Assembly: GCA_026874595.1 (NCBI GenBank)
Contig: CM049322.1
Coordinates: 5,813,900 to 5,877,899, forward strand
Direction: 5' to 3'
Source of the DNA: Sipunculus nudus
Taxonomy: Eukaryota; Annelida; Sipuncula; Golfingiida; Sipunculidae
DNA length: 64,000 nucleotides
Under the pieces are notes generated by a model, which was given only the letters and a program-made list of their open reading frames with translations, searched no databases and was not told where the DNA came from. The translations under genes were made by a program, and so were the position numbers. Positions 12,284 to 23,899 of this stretch are shown piece by piece (position 1 is the first letter of the stretch; every line of letters begins with the position of its first letter).

Positions 12284-13640
12284 AAATATTAGATCGTCCT
12301 GCTGTGTGCTGCAAATTTTAAATATAGTTCTGGGTGACAGATTCACTGCATATGCCATCATGTGAGGCATAGACTTAAACTTGAAACACTATGTATACAT
12401 ATTCTTGAGGCAATTATTTATAGATGTACTTTAGATAAACCAAGTTATCACTTCAGAAATTAAAACGGAAATGTCTTATTTATGTATCTAGAAACATCAT
12501 GTTTTGAGCTGAATGTTGTACACTGTTTATTTATGGTCCCCTGAATATTAGATCTGACTGTATGGGTGGAACAGATAAGACTAATTTCATGTTGATAGAG
12601 TCACAATGCTAAAGGGGCCAGCATGGACTTGGACGTTCAATCAAGTGCATAGTCATGAAGCTAAACATTAAATTTTAAATTACTAGACACAAGTTCATAT
12701 TGAATCACTCTTTTCATTTATAACACTTTTATTTTACATTAAGCTGAATGTTGTACACTGTTTATTGATTGTCCCCTGAATATTAGATCTGACTGTATAG
12801 GCGAACAGATAAGACTAATTTTGTGGTTATAGAGTCACAATGCTTTATAGGGAGTCGAGCATAGACTTGGGCAGTCAATACAGTGCATAGTCATAAAGCG
12901 AAACGTTAAATATTAGAACATTAGCCATAGCTGCTTGTATAACGAATCATTCTTTTTAATTATGTCACTTTTACCCTACATTAAGCTGAATGTTGTGAAC
13001 TGTTTTGGTAGTCTCCTGAATATTAGATCTGACTGTATAGGCGGGACGGGTAAGACTAATTTCATGGTGATAGGGTCACAGTGCTGAGCGTTCAAGCATA
13101 GACTCAGGCTTCATTAGACAAGGTGAACATTAAACAGAGCTTAACGAAATATTTTATTCAAAATGCTTAACCTATTAAATAACATTTATTATTTTTTGTA
13201 CATTCTGAAAGGATGAATTATAATTTTACATGTGGGCTAGCCGTTTTGCACTGAATCTTGTGTACTGTTAACTGATAGCGTAATTGTGAATAATAGATCT
13301 CACTGCTGGGGGGCAGGTAAGACTAAGTTCATTGTACGGTCTCACTGTTTAGGGGCGAAACAAAGACTGTGGCTTTCAGTGCAGTGCATTCTCACGCTGC
13401 AGGATGCAAGTTCTCTTCCGATGTAAACATGATTCTTCAGTATGTATAACTATTAAATTTACTTTATTTTTTAGCAAATTAAAAATTGAATTCCACCTTT
13501 TTTTATATAAACTGTAATTCCTGCTGTTTTGTACTAGGCTTTATGTATTGTATATTGATGTTTTCATGAACATTAGATCTTACTGGTGGAAGGTACAGAT
13601 GAGACTAACTTCATGTACGAGTCTGATTGCTGATGTATAC
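12284..13640 (+). repeat. ~240-280-bp tandem array inside the LTR element
   Basis: The word 'gaatattagatctgactgta' followed by 'aagactaatttcatg' and 'gagtcacaatgct' recurs at about 12547, 12784, 13024, 13292 and 13574, with a partial copy at 12284. Steps are roughly 237, 240, 268 and 282 bp, with divergence rising towards the 3' end. The array fills the space where gag-pol would normally lie. Confidence 0.8.
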
Positions 13641-13755
13641 AGCAAAGACTGGCTTTCAATGTAAATCATAAGATTTGGCAAGGTGCATGTATAAGCAAGT
13701 TGGAAATAAGTTTGACTAAAATTTTCTTTAATTACAATTGGTTTAACCATGTCAT

Positions 13756-13812
<57 letters not shown>

Positions 13813-14328
13813 TTGTAGTGTATTATATTGTGTGTGTATCAGCACCACTGCAATGGACTTACGAAGGAGGAAATTTTCTGGAAAAATATTTAATTATACG
13901 AGGCCCAGACCGAGGGCAAGGGTATTCTGCACTGTGGAGGGAAGCAGGCAGGAAAATGAAAGCGAGGAAGCACCTCTGGGGACTAAGACCACAATAATGT
14001 CTCCCCAGAGGGTGAGATGCTCGGGCATCCACATGCTATACGGTCAATGAACTGATGCTAATGAATATTTAAGAAATGTGTACTATAATATCAATTTGCA
14101 AAATTTTTTATAAAAAAGACATGTTCACATAAGTTGTCATTTAGATTATTAATTTATGTACTATTTTATCATGCCAAATCTTGTTCTTCTGGGATAAATG
14201 TGACAATATAAATTAGCCATTGGTATACACATATTTATATAGGTTCACATAAAGGACTTTATATATGTATTAAAAAAAAAAGAAAATCATTCTGATTTTC
14301 TTTTTTTTTATCATGGGTGGTGTGCGAG

Positions 14329-15119
14329 TGTAAGATTTGGCATGATAGGTTGTATATTCTTGTATTTCATGTCACACTTAATGAGTTCAATGGGCTTCTC
14401 TCTCTCATTTGCAGCTGTTCTCAATAATAGCAATATTTTAATTATTATTATAACTTTACTGATTTTGTGAATTTAATCTTTCGTATACATTCAAACCTCT
14501 GCATTACCTTGTGACATATCACACATGTATAACAAGCCTTTGTTCCATGATGCCTGGGTACTGATTGCATAATCTCCTAGTCATGGCCACTGGGTCCCGT
14601 ATTTGTACAGGCCAGGTCCTAATCTGTTAATCTAATCAGGGTAAAGGTGTTGATCTCATCAGGGTGACCACTAATGGGGGGTCCCGTGATGTTTGGTCAG
14701 CTAAGAGCACACACAGATAGATGATATCACGATAACGTATAATTACACTGTATGTAGACCTTGTATATGTCAGGGTATAATCAACAAACTCTCATTTCAT
14801 TGGCCAGTATAGGGGGTGGAGTTCACCTCACCCATCTGACCAATGGAATGAATGGGGGATGTTATTGGTTATATTCAAATGAGAGAGAGAACAAAAACCA
14901 TGGGATAATTATGTGTGGGCAGATTTCCTCTTTGGCGACTCGGCACCTAGGACAGTTTCTGTGTATGGAGATTTTTATCATATACTTAATACAAGAAGAA
15001 TAAAAATGGTTACCTAAGTTACCGAATTTGTGTGTTGTGGCTGTGTGCCACAAGTGCCACAAACTTGCTTGAACGAGAGCGTGACTGGGAGAAGTTTAGT
15101 CAAGTAATATAAGTTTACA
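14329..15119 (+). repeat. 3' LTR
   Basis: This 791-bp repeat matches 11026-11818. The bases just before it (14311-14328) are G-rich, a weak candidate polypurine tract. The sequence after it, TGGTG, repeats the TGGT found before the 5' LTR. Confidence 0.85.
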
Positions 15120-16979
15120 TGGTGATTAATAATTTTATAAAGGTAACCTCTTCTATTTATGTGATACATTTATTGCTGGTACTTGCTTTATTTTAATTTT
15201 CTGTACCGTACCGGCCTCGCCCTATTTAGAGATTTAATTGAACCACAATGTCGCACCTGTTGACTTATTTTTGTAAAATCGCTGATGTCCCACTTCTTGT
15301 TAAATCTAATTCTAATTTATTTAATCTCTGTTATCATGCATTCACAGATTCAGTTCCCTTACACAGAAAAGAACCACTGACCTGTCTATGTCAGCGTCCA
15401 GTATACTGCTTACTGGGGCAACAACGTTCGAGTGACTTGTGGCCATCCTTGTCGCAGCTTACACGAACTAAAGAAGGGAACGCCACACAACTGGGTCTTG
15501 CCTTTGTCTGTCCCCCCTTGTGTTCCCCACAGCTGTTTGGCGCGGTCGTATCACGTGACTTTGTTTCAACTTTTTGTTTAACCGGTATTTATTGTGAGCT
15601 ACTTTTAATCCTCCCTGGGGCCATGTCAAAGGTCAAAGAACATGCCAAAGGTCAAAGTCAATTTACCACTGACACCTGAAAGGCACACGCCAACTTTTGA
15701 TACGCGTACTAGATCATAGACAGATGGACACAGAGCCCGATTCAAACAATTTAAAAATGTTAAAGGTTTGTTTACTTTATTTTAACGTTTGTAGTCGACG
15801 AAAGTCGGCATAACATCACATAACAAAAAAAATCTTTATTTTCTGTCGGTTTAAAAAAAATAACATTAGCCAAAGGCTATTTTTATCACCGACCAGAGCA
15901 TAACCCGTAGAAGCATACACACTGAAAGAATGTATAAATTAAAACATAAAATGTGTGATGAATTACTACAGAAGTACATGTAGTCAGACCTGGGGGCAAT
16001 TCTGAATTGAATTTGAATTAAAGGGAAAATTGAATGAATTGAAGAAAAAGTGAAAATGAAATGAATTGATCTCACCATGAACTTTACGTGACTTTAATAG
16101 CAAATTCATTTAATGAATAATCATGAGAATAACTGTTCCATATATACAGCCAGTGAGGGCGCCAATATTATTGTAAACCGCGATTCACCTGACCATAATA
16201 TAATCTGTGTAATTTGTGAGACCTCCCCAAAACAGAACACGTGCATGTAGTCTGTACCAGTACCCTTAATTGTCGGTATGTTTTCCTTGGTATTTTTTAT
16301 ACAAATTATAAAGTAAAAAGTTCTAAGCTTAAGATTGCAGGGGCCATTCCTCCGACTACCGTGTGAATAATAATGTCTTACCTGCATGGCACGTAATTCG
16401 TATGAGACAAATAATCCAAAATATTGCAAGCCGGTTCACAATGACTGCAAGATATTCATCAGTGCAGCGATTCCAGCTGCGAAAACAGCTGCCCAGCAAA
16501 ACCATCTTTGCACATGAACTTACTATCTCAAATTCAAATTTCATACATTGTTATGATTCTGTGTGTAAGTAAACAATGTGTATGTTTATTTGTTTACCAT
16601 GACAAGAAGGCATGACCAGAGGTCTGGTCTTGCATTTGGGCAACAATTCACAAATAAGAAGCTTATTCCCACTCATGTACAGGGTTAAACAAACGGTTAA
16701 GAATGAAATATTGGCACATACCATACTATTATAAGTCTATTTAACATGCCTGATATGTGATTAGACCCCTTGAATGTCTTATTGACATTTAACATGCACA
16801 TTTCAATAGATGATTAAAATGTACAGAATTTTAAGTGTAGTCAAACATGTATAAATTAAAAAAAAAATTATGGGGGGTGGGGGAGAGCGACGCATGCCCA
16901 GGGAAGGGCTTTTGCATGTCCTCTTTATCATTAAAGCTTGGCGGGGGGGGGGGGGGGGTATGTGTAGGGGGGCCTTTGT
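15120..16979. other. Intergenic, no supported gene
   Basis: A 143-codon open frame at 15248-15679 has no recognisable domain, signal peptide or splice context, and I treat it as chance. Two G-rich runs occur near 16871 and 16942. Nothing else stands out. Confidence 0.5.
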
Positions 16980-17220
16980 CTGTACAAGGGCCCTGCGCGG
17001 GCCGAAAAATTGAACCCGCACCCGCCCCGCATTATGTATAGCATCCCGTAGCCCGCCCCGCAGTATAAAAAATAAATTTAGCCCGCCCCCGCCTCGGAAT
17101 TACAAAACCAATCTTTTGGCCCGCGGCCGCCCCGCAAAGTTTTCATTCAGCCCGGCCCCGCCACGCCGGGAAAAAATTTTCAAATTCTAGCCCGCAATCA
17201 GCCCGCAAAATGTTATAAAG
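16980..17220. repeat. GCCCGC-rich subterminal repeats of a hAT element
   Basis: The word (A)GCCCGC or its close variants occurs about eight times in 240 bp, in an otherwise AT-rich neighbourhood, just beyond the 3' end of a transposase gene. hAT elements often carry short subterminal repeats that bind the transposase. I infer this is the transposon's end; 'CAAGGGCCCTGCGCGGGCC' near 16985 may be its terminal inverted repeat, but the partner end is not in view. Confidence 0.5.
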
Positions 17221-17340
17221 TAACATGAAATAAAAAATCACACAAAAATCACTGTTTATTAATAACACTGCATGTGCACAACAGAACAGTTTAAAACAAG
17301 GCATATCATATGTATACATGTTCATCAAAATAGAACTCCA

Positions 17341-17625
17341 TCACCACTGGTCACAAAATTTCCAACACCACTGGTCACACAAAAACCATATAACATATAT
17401 TAAATGTAAATCACCAGAGTTGTTGTCAAACTGTTGTTGAGCGTCAACAACGGCCGTGCTGCATAGAGCGGTCCTCCTCTGCCTGATGACCTGTCCTGCC
17501 ACACTGAAGTTTCTTTCAGATGCCGCACTTGTCGCCATGATGCATAGAACATCCCTTGCCGCAGTGGATAGTCTTGGATAGTCCTTTATGTGCTGTCTCC
17601 ACCAAACAAGGGGATCTGAAAGTAA

Positions 17626-17659
<34 letters not shown>

Positions 17660-19294
17660 AAATTGGTATAAAAAAGATGCGTTAAGTTTTTACTGCAGAG
17701 TTCAAAGAATATTTTTATACTTATATAATGTAGTGTCACCTGAGGTAAGATCAACATATTTCTTCAGCCTGGTAAATTTAAAATGTATAATATACATAAA
17801 AAATACAGTTGATCATGCACCTGGATTTACTTTGTGTTTAAAAGATATTAATAAATCACCTTGTGTCTCGGAAGTGGTCCCTGCAGTTCTGTATTTTGCC
17901 ACCTCATCTTTAAGTGACTCTTCCTCTTCATCGTCGTCATCAAAGTTGCTGAACTTTTGGTTTTTTTTTCGGGGGAGGGGAGCAGTCTCTCATATCGATG
18001 TGGTCAGGTAGTTGAGCAGCCTTCAGCTGTTCCGTGATGAGATCTAGTGTTGACTGTCTCCGGTTCTGTGGAATCACCTTCATACTGCGCTGTTTGGGAC
18101 TAAGGAACACAGCCATCCTGTGCACGTCATGCGGTGTGAACTTTGTCTGAAATAAAAAAGTCGAATGTATAGGATTATGTTCAGCTTAACAAATGATAAA
18201 ATATGAAGCTCAGGCTTACTTAATGCACATTGAAATATTATTTTTGGCTTATTCTAATGTCTAACAATTGATTATTACAATGGATAGTATATTCATAACT
18301 ATATTATAATAGTATGGAGCATAATTGTATTATTCAAATATAAGATCTTTCATATATAATCATATATAACAAATATGTTATTTTAGTATGGTCATATTCA
18401 TACATATATTTTATGCACAATCATTATTTGACCTCTAGGTAGGTCAGACATATGGTCATCAGAACCTGAATGGCCTCTGAATTGATTTCCTGGACTTTGC
18501 AGTGGGACGTGATTTGTGCAATCCAAGGCGACACAAGATGTATGGTTGAGGTGTTGCTGGCCTCTAATTCTGCATTAACGATCTTGAACATCTATTTAAA
18601 AAAAACAAAAACGTGGATAGTATATAAGAATATCTAGCACAGTGTCATGGTATATATGGATATCTAGGTCTTAAAGCTCCTACTTTAATTAATGTATCAT
18701 CGCAAAGCATACAAATTATTAATTTTACAATTATGTATTTTGGGCTGATCAGAATTCAAAGCTGGCCATATTTAAAGGAAAGATTATATTACCTTCAGAA
18801 ATGACACAAGTTCCTGCAGAAGATCCTGGTTGATGACAAAGACCCTGTGGACATCAGCAGGGGCATGCTTTACCAGTGTTGTTCTTACCGCATCCCTCAG
18901 TTCGAACATGCTTTGCAGCATATCAAATGTTGAATTCCACCTAAAAGCACAATATATTCGTCTTAGATACACAACTTTTTTACCGGCATGTGTTTGTTAG
19001 TCTGTTTGTCTGTCTGTAAGCAACATTATTTATATATCTCAAATGTATTTTATTCTGTATATATAGATAAGGGAGCTATTCTTATATTTAATTACCTTTT
19101 TTCACATGACTGCACCAAACTCTTGAATAACAAGTTGGGCAGGCCAGTCTTCTTGAAGTACTTGACCACCCCCTTCACAGCAGATAGGCAAGCAGTCACT
19201 TCAACTGGACACTTTTTCTTCCCGTCGAACACGTGGCGTAACACTGTATTCAGAACATGTGCGACGCAATCCAGTCGGTTTTCATGATGTAATG
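17341..19294 (-). pseudogene. hAT transposase, 3' part, frameshifted
   Basis: Five exons on the minus strand: 19294-19096, 18940-18793, 18591-18433, 18146-17860 and 17615-17341. The first two join through a split Arg codon to read ...SCEKRWNSTFDMLQSM, the RWNST(F/Y)DML motif of hAT transposases. The last exon carries the hAT C-terminal dimerisation signature: YPRLSTAARDVLCIMATSAA followed by SERNFSVAG, then RR..L. The exon at 18146-17860 has an A-run near 17970 after which the reading frame shifts by one: a Lys/Pro-rich stretch runs into a stop, while the acidic continuation (DDDDEEEES) lies in the next frame. The N-terminal BED/catalytic part is not seen upstream of 19294, where (TA)n/(GT)n sequence begins. 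It is probably a dead copy, unless the A-run is a sequencing error. Confidence 0.8.
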
Positions 19295-19319
19295 CTAATT
19301 AGACATATATAATAAATAT

Positions 19320-19354
<35 letters not shown>

Positions 19355-19495
19355 TACATATAATATTGTACTGTGTGTAACCATAAACTAGTATTAAGTA
19401 TCATTCTGGCTTGTTTCTTTGCTGAAATATCCCTGCTGATATGAGAGGGCGAGTAATGCTTGTTTAATCCATGAAATCCCCTTTTTTTAATCTGA
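19295..19495. repeat. (TA)n(GT)n microsatellite and spacer
   Basis: A TA run followed by a GT run lies at about 19317-19354. The remainder is unremarkable. Confidence 0.7.
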
Positions 19496-19499
19496 ATAC

Positions 19500-19855
19500 T
19501 CAATTTTCTGACTTAAAAGAACCGTAAACTCGGAGATGATCTAGATGTGGCTGGATCTTATCCGTGACAGTGGGAAAGGTAAAGTCTTTTGAGCTTTTAC
19601 ACCCGAGCCTAACTCGCTCATCAGTCCAGAGCTGATCCTGGTTTCTGTAGTAGCTCATCCTGGATGGGAGGCCAGTCCATCGCAGGTTACCTTCCCTGTA
19701 TTTACTGGTACCCTTTTCTACTGGACAGAGGCACACTTGCGGTTGGGATCTTGTCCAAGGGTCTTTGCACGGTGGGGGTCTGACCGGATTCGAACTCATG
19801 ACCTCTCGATCACCACCGCCCCCGTTACACCACCGTTTCACCACCTGTGATGTGC
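19500..19855 (-). mobile_element. tRNA-derived SINE
   Basis: Read on the minus strand, the head begins GGTGGTGAAACGGTGGTGTA. It contains an A-box-like TGGTGTAACGGGG and a B box GAGTTCGAATCC, then CCCCCACC that could pair with the 5' end as a tRNA acceptor stem would. A ~250-bp body follows. The 114-codon ORF read through it (containing GDREVMSSNPVRPP) is a translation of the tRNA-like head, not a gene. Confidence 0.75.
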
Positions 19856-20460
19856 AATACTTATTTTCGGAGAATTTGAGTAATATTGTTCTTTAGTTTA
19901 TCAATATGAATAAAGTGAACATTCTCCCCTAAAATATCATGACACCAGACAAACCTAGGGAAGCTCAGCTGAAATTGTCTATAAGGATATTTAATCAACT
20001 TTTTTTTCGGAATGTAGGTCCTGTGATTTTGACCCTTGATATTGTGACTACAATATCTAAGAGCTACTATGCTTGAACTTATACAATTCTGATTTTCATA
20101 ACAATCCATCCACCAATTCTTGACAGAAACTAAAACACTGACAGGTAAGGAAGGACCCCGCAAATTAAAGACCCACATAGACTTCCATTGCGGACCAAGT
20201 GATGCTTTGAAAAGTATAATAAAGGACCTGATTACAACCAAAGACGGAAGAAACAAACTCAAAACAGTATTTATACAACTGAATAAAGATGTTCAGGTTT
20301 GAATCAGTGACAGTCCTGTATAAAGAAATAGTAGTGGAGCATCCAGAGCAAAAGAGACATAATTACACCTGATGTATTAAACTGTGCAAGCCTGGTCAGC
20401 ATATAGATCAGCAGGATGGTCCTGTGATGAAAAGTTTGGTTTAAAATGCATCCACAATGT
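19856..20460. other. Intergenic, nothing recognised
   Basis: ORFs of 60-133 codons occur on both strands without domains or splice support. I see no repeat in common with the rest of the window. Confidence 0.4.
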
Positions 20461-21070
20461 TTTTTTAAAGAAGTGAGCTTGTACAAGTCAAGTTTGAAAT
20501 TAATATGTCAATCCAAACTGGAGTTATCCTCCGGAAACAAATTAGTGGACAGATGGTCCTTCCGACCTTGACTATTGACCTCATGAACCCAAAATAAAAG
20601 GCTTCTTTCTTTATTGGTGGAACATATATATAAGTCACGCTTGAAACCAATATGTTAAACCAAACTGCAGTTATCATCCTGAAACAAATTTGTTGACAGA
20701 TAGCCCTTGTGAATTTGAACTTTCTCCTGGTGACCAAAAAATTAATTGAGTCCTTTCCCCATTGGCAGGTCAGCTATTTGTGCAAGGACTTGAATTATCA
20801 TCTGGAAATAATTTTGTGGATGAGCAGGTTGATGGTCAGATGGAAAGACGGACAGACGGATGAACAAGGTAATTGCTACAGCACACCCACTTATGATCAA
20901 TAATTAGATGAAACACTAGATAAAAAAAAACTGAGAAACAGACATGATTGCTATAATTTGACAGTATCAAAACAAAAAATAAATTTGAAAAAAAAGATAC
21001 AGGTGACGCCACCAGTTTCCAGGACCTGACAAAGCTGGTCATGGTCAATATTTAGGGCAAGATTAATGCC
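20461..21070. repeat. Eroded fragments of the tandem-repeat element
   Basis: Diverged units: 'gacggacagacggatgaacaa' at 20848-20868 and 'acaggtgacgccaccagttt' at 20999-21018, a decayed GGTGGCGCCACCAG core. A further fragment ('gatataggtcgcagtgacc', 'caagtttccaagga') lies at 21590-21630. No gene is seen. Confidence 0.6.
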
Positions 21071-21263
21071 TTAATTATCAAGATACCGGAGGTTTTGTAT
21101 CGACATTTTATATTGTTTGTGGAGGTTATCACCTCCATGATTTAATTGCTAACTTATCTTATCTTAACCTAAGTATTTACATCTGCAGAATTCCATTTCG
21201 GTTTGGAACTATGTAACAGAGTGGTAACACTCGTTTTCTGTCATTTTTATTTTATATCCTGGT

Positions 21264-21545
21264 GTACCCAGGCCCGGTGTCTACTGCACCTGTAATTCTT
21301 AGGTGTGTATTCATCCCCATTGCTAGGTCATAATACTGAGCAGCCTCCGAAAGATGCACTTTTTTTGTGAATGATATACGGTTGTAGGGCACAGCCTTCA
21401 CATTAACCTGCAGAGCATTCACCTTGGGTTGTGGCCGACTGTGAAAATCTCACCGCTTATTGGCTTAGATGTGAACTCACAACTTCCCAGCTTTCAGTCC
21501 TGTGCTCTACCAATGAGTGAGCCACAGAAGCCAGTTTGTATCAAC
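21264..21545 (-). mobile_element. tRNA-derived SINE, second family
   Basis: On the minus strand the head reads GTGGCTCACTCATTGGTAGAGC (A box) and GTTGTGAGTTCACATC (B box), like a tRNA gene. The body extends to about 21264 and shares words with 25440-25560 (ggtgtgtat.catcc; gttg..gggcacag.cttc), showing two copies of the family in this window. Confidence 0.65.
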
Positions 21546-21759
21546 ATTTTAAGTATTCTAGGGGATACTTTCAAGCCCCGTAGTTCGTGCGATATAGGTC
21601 GCAGTGACCAAATTTCAAGTTTCCAAGGATATTTGTTATTGACCGCCCTTGATTTTCACTCAGAAGTTTCTAAGGTCAGCAGTAACAATTTAAGCCTTGT
21701 GCCAACGGACAAAGCCGCATTCCTATACCTCAGTTTACTTCAGTCAGGTGAGTTAAAAA

Positions 21760-23206
21760 ATTCAACAAAAAAAAATTGAAAAATGCTGAAAAATTCTTCA
21801 GCATATACAAACAATCAGGGCACCGGTCAGAAACTGATGAAAAGCATTTCAGACATTGAACCTCTGCAGACCGCTGGCTGTATTGATACATATTAAATAT
21901 TAAATATACCACACTGCCATAATGAGATAATATTTCCATGTATGCCATCAACAGTAGTTGAGCTTCTCAGTAAACCTAAATCTACAAAAATAACAGGATG
22001 AAAATGTTTTTAACTTTCGATATAGCATATTTTATCTGCACAGTGCAAAAGGCCTGGGTTACTAATTAATATTGACAACAACGAAGGGTGAATTGACCAA
22101 GCTCTGTCCTTGCATGCACCATGTCAGAATTGTGAAGAAAACCATGGGGTATGACCCTAATTCTGTTTATTTACATCAAATGACATTTCATATCTGGAAG
22201 AGAATCGGTATTCTATTGCTGTATATATGTGACAGCAATAAAAGTCCACTAAGGAAATCAAAGTACAGTTCCACCTAATCACAGAATATTTTTTGAGACA
22301 AAGATAATAAATGTTTACACAAAAAAATGATATTAGAACAGGGTTGTCTGAATTCCCTGGTGGTCATTTCAAAGGAATTCATGACCTTGGGAATACCGCA
22401 TTCCGGGAATTACCAGTCAATTTCATCCCGTTAAGTTTTCATGTGACTGGAAATAAATTAATATTCTGCATATCCGAACTTTATTATCTGGAAGAAGTAA
22501 ATTTATGTCAATTCATGCAAAAGTCTGAATTGTCTTATTTTAATAAAAAAAAATAGTTATTATTAGAAGCATATATGTTCCATTGTTGGCTGACCACATA
22601 TGTTGTTTGTACCATGCATGCTTGTAAAAAAATTCAAAGCTTAAAATGATAAATTAACTACAGTCTCAGATTTCCATCACAAAGAGCATATTTCTTCCTA
22701 ATACCAGGTTCAGGTAACCCAGTTGCTACAGTGCTCAAGTTTCTTTGATGCATAATTGGTCACAAGGGGGGGGGGGGGGTTGTCATGTCAGGCAGCTTTG
22801 GGAGTTATGAACAGACTGCTTCACTGTCTTTTGGGAAATACAAAAAAAACCCTAAAAGTACAAAGTAACACTAATTTTTAAGAAATGATATTTTTGAAGA
22901 AAAATAATTATTTGTGTATTATTTAACTATACTCAGTGTACCACTAGGTATTCTGCAGAAGTATTGAAAGATTTACAAATGGACGGACAGAGCTTATCAC
23001 TTCACTTGAGACATGCGAATAATGTTTTTTAATAACCTCCACTTTTTCAGCATACCCATTTGGAATAATAATGAATACATGTTTGCGTAAGATCCTATTT
23101 TATTTTATTATTTTTTTTATTATTATACATATATATGTTAATAACGATGAAGAGAAACAACACTGTAAATTCACTACAGATTGTGTCACGGGATGAGACC
23201 AGACCC

Positions 23207-23264
<58 letters not shown>

Positions 23265-23312
23265 TATAAAAAAATTATTTTTAACATTGCATAATAAATA
23301 TATTATGTAGGG

Positions 23313-23361
<49 letters not shown>

Positions 23362-23507
23362 AAAAATATATGCACAATTTAAAAACTTATATTTTCTAAT
23401 AACCATCTTTTGCACTCGCAACTTGTGATGGGAAGTGTTGCTGATATTTTCAACACAGTCTTGACATCATAATAGAATTTTCTATCGCAAAATTTTAAAG
23501 ACTCCTC
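21760..23507. other. Intergenic with two long (TA)n tracts
   Basis: (TA)n runs lie at 23209-23260 and 23319-23359, and a G run near 22768. Open frames of 60-90 codons have no domain or splice context. Confidence 0.5.
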
Positions 23508-23882
23508 CTAAGACAGAGCTGAAGCTGTGTACATACTTGGGGCACTGACTTGAGCAGAATATATTTTATCAGTTTTTACATAAATAAAAATAGGAGCAAA
23601 ATACGACATTAAATCATATTTGGGGTTCAATCGGCCAGAAATGACACAAAACGGCACCAGATTATTGGTTCGAATTCTTGACAAAATAAAAGAATTTCGG
23701 GAACCTTCGGGGCATGAAAATATTTTTAATACCGAGTACGTTGAAAGACTGTTGTGCATGTTGCTATCTGAGCGATAACAGGCATACCATATCATGTCAT
23801 CTTTACAATCAATGACAATAAACACAGGTTCCAGAAAGTTCAACAGAAAGAACAATAAAAAAAAAAATATATTGGTACTCAT
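23508..23882 (-). CDS. Small putative secreted protein, unknown
   Basis: A 124-codon uninterrupted frame starts MSTNIFFFLLFFLLNFLEP, a strong hydrophobic leader (about residues 4-24) that could be a signal peptide. A 100-residue remainder follows, with four cysteines (C26, C35, one in FSCPEG and one in VPFCVISG). I recognise no family. It could be a single-exon secreted peptide, a first exon, or chance in AT-rich DNA, where TTT/ATT codons readily create false leaders. There is no neighbour that would suggest a role. Confidence 0.3.
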   Translation of the reverse strand: MSTNIFFFLLFFLLNFLEPVFIVIDCKDDMIWYACYRSDSNMHNSLSTYSVLKIFSCPEGSRNSFILSRIRTNNLVPFCVISGRLNPKYDLMSYFAPIFIYVKTDKIYSAQVSAPSMYTASALS

Positions 23883-23899
23883 ATTGTGGTGAAATGATT

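Larger units (their letters stand above)
11026..15119 (+). mobile_element. Non-autonomous LTR retroelement
   Basis: Two near-identical direct repeats, 11026-11818 and 14329-15119, both start TGTAAGATTTGG and end AAGTTTACA, i.e. the TG...CA ends of LTRs. The base word TGGT precedes the first and follows the second, a plausible 4-bp target duplication. Directly after the first LTR is a tRNA-complementary primer site. The 2.5-kb internal part has no reverse transcriptase, integrase or protease reading frame, so the element is non-autonomous or gutted. LTR identity is very high, implying fairly recent insertion. A weak C-x2-C-x4-H-like stretch near 11990-12035 might be a decayed gag zinc knuckle; that is speculative. 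Confidence 0.85.

Noticed and set aside
15248-15679. 143-codon ORF after the LTR element
   Set aside because: No domain, no leader, no splice context; composition like flanking DNA.
19500-19844. 114-aa minus ORF including a Gly-rich start
   Set aside because: It reads through a SINE tRNA-like head with A and B boxes.
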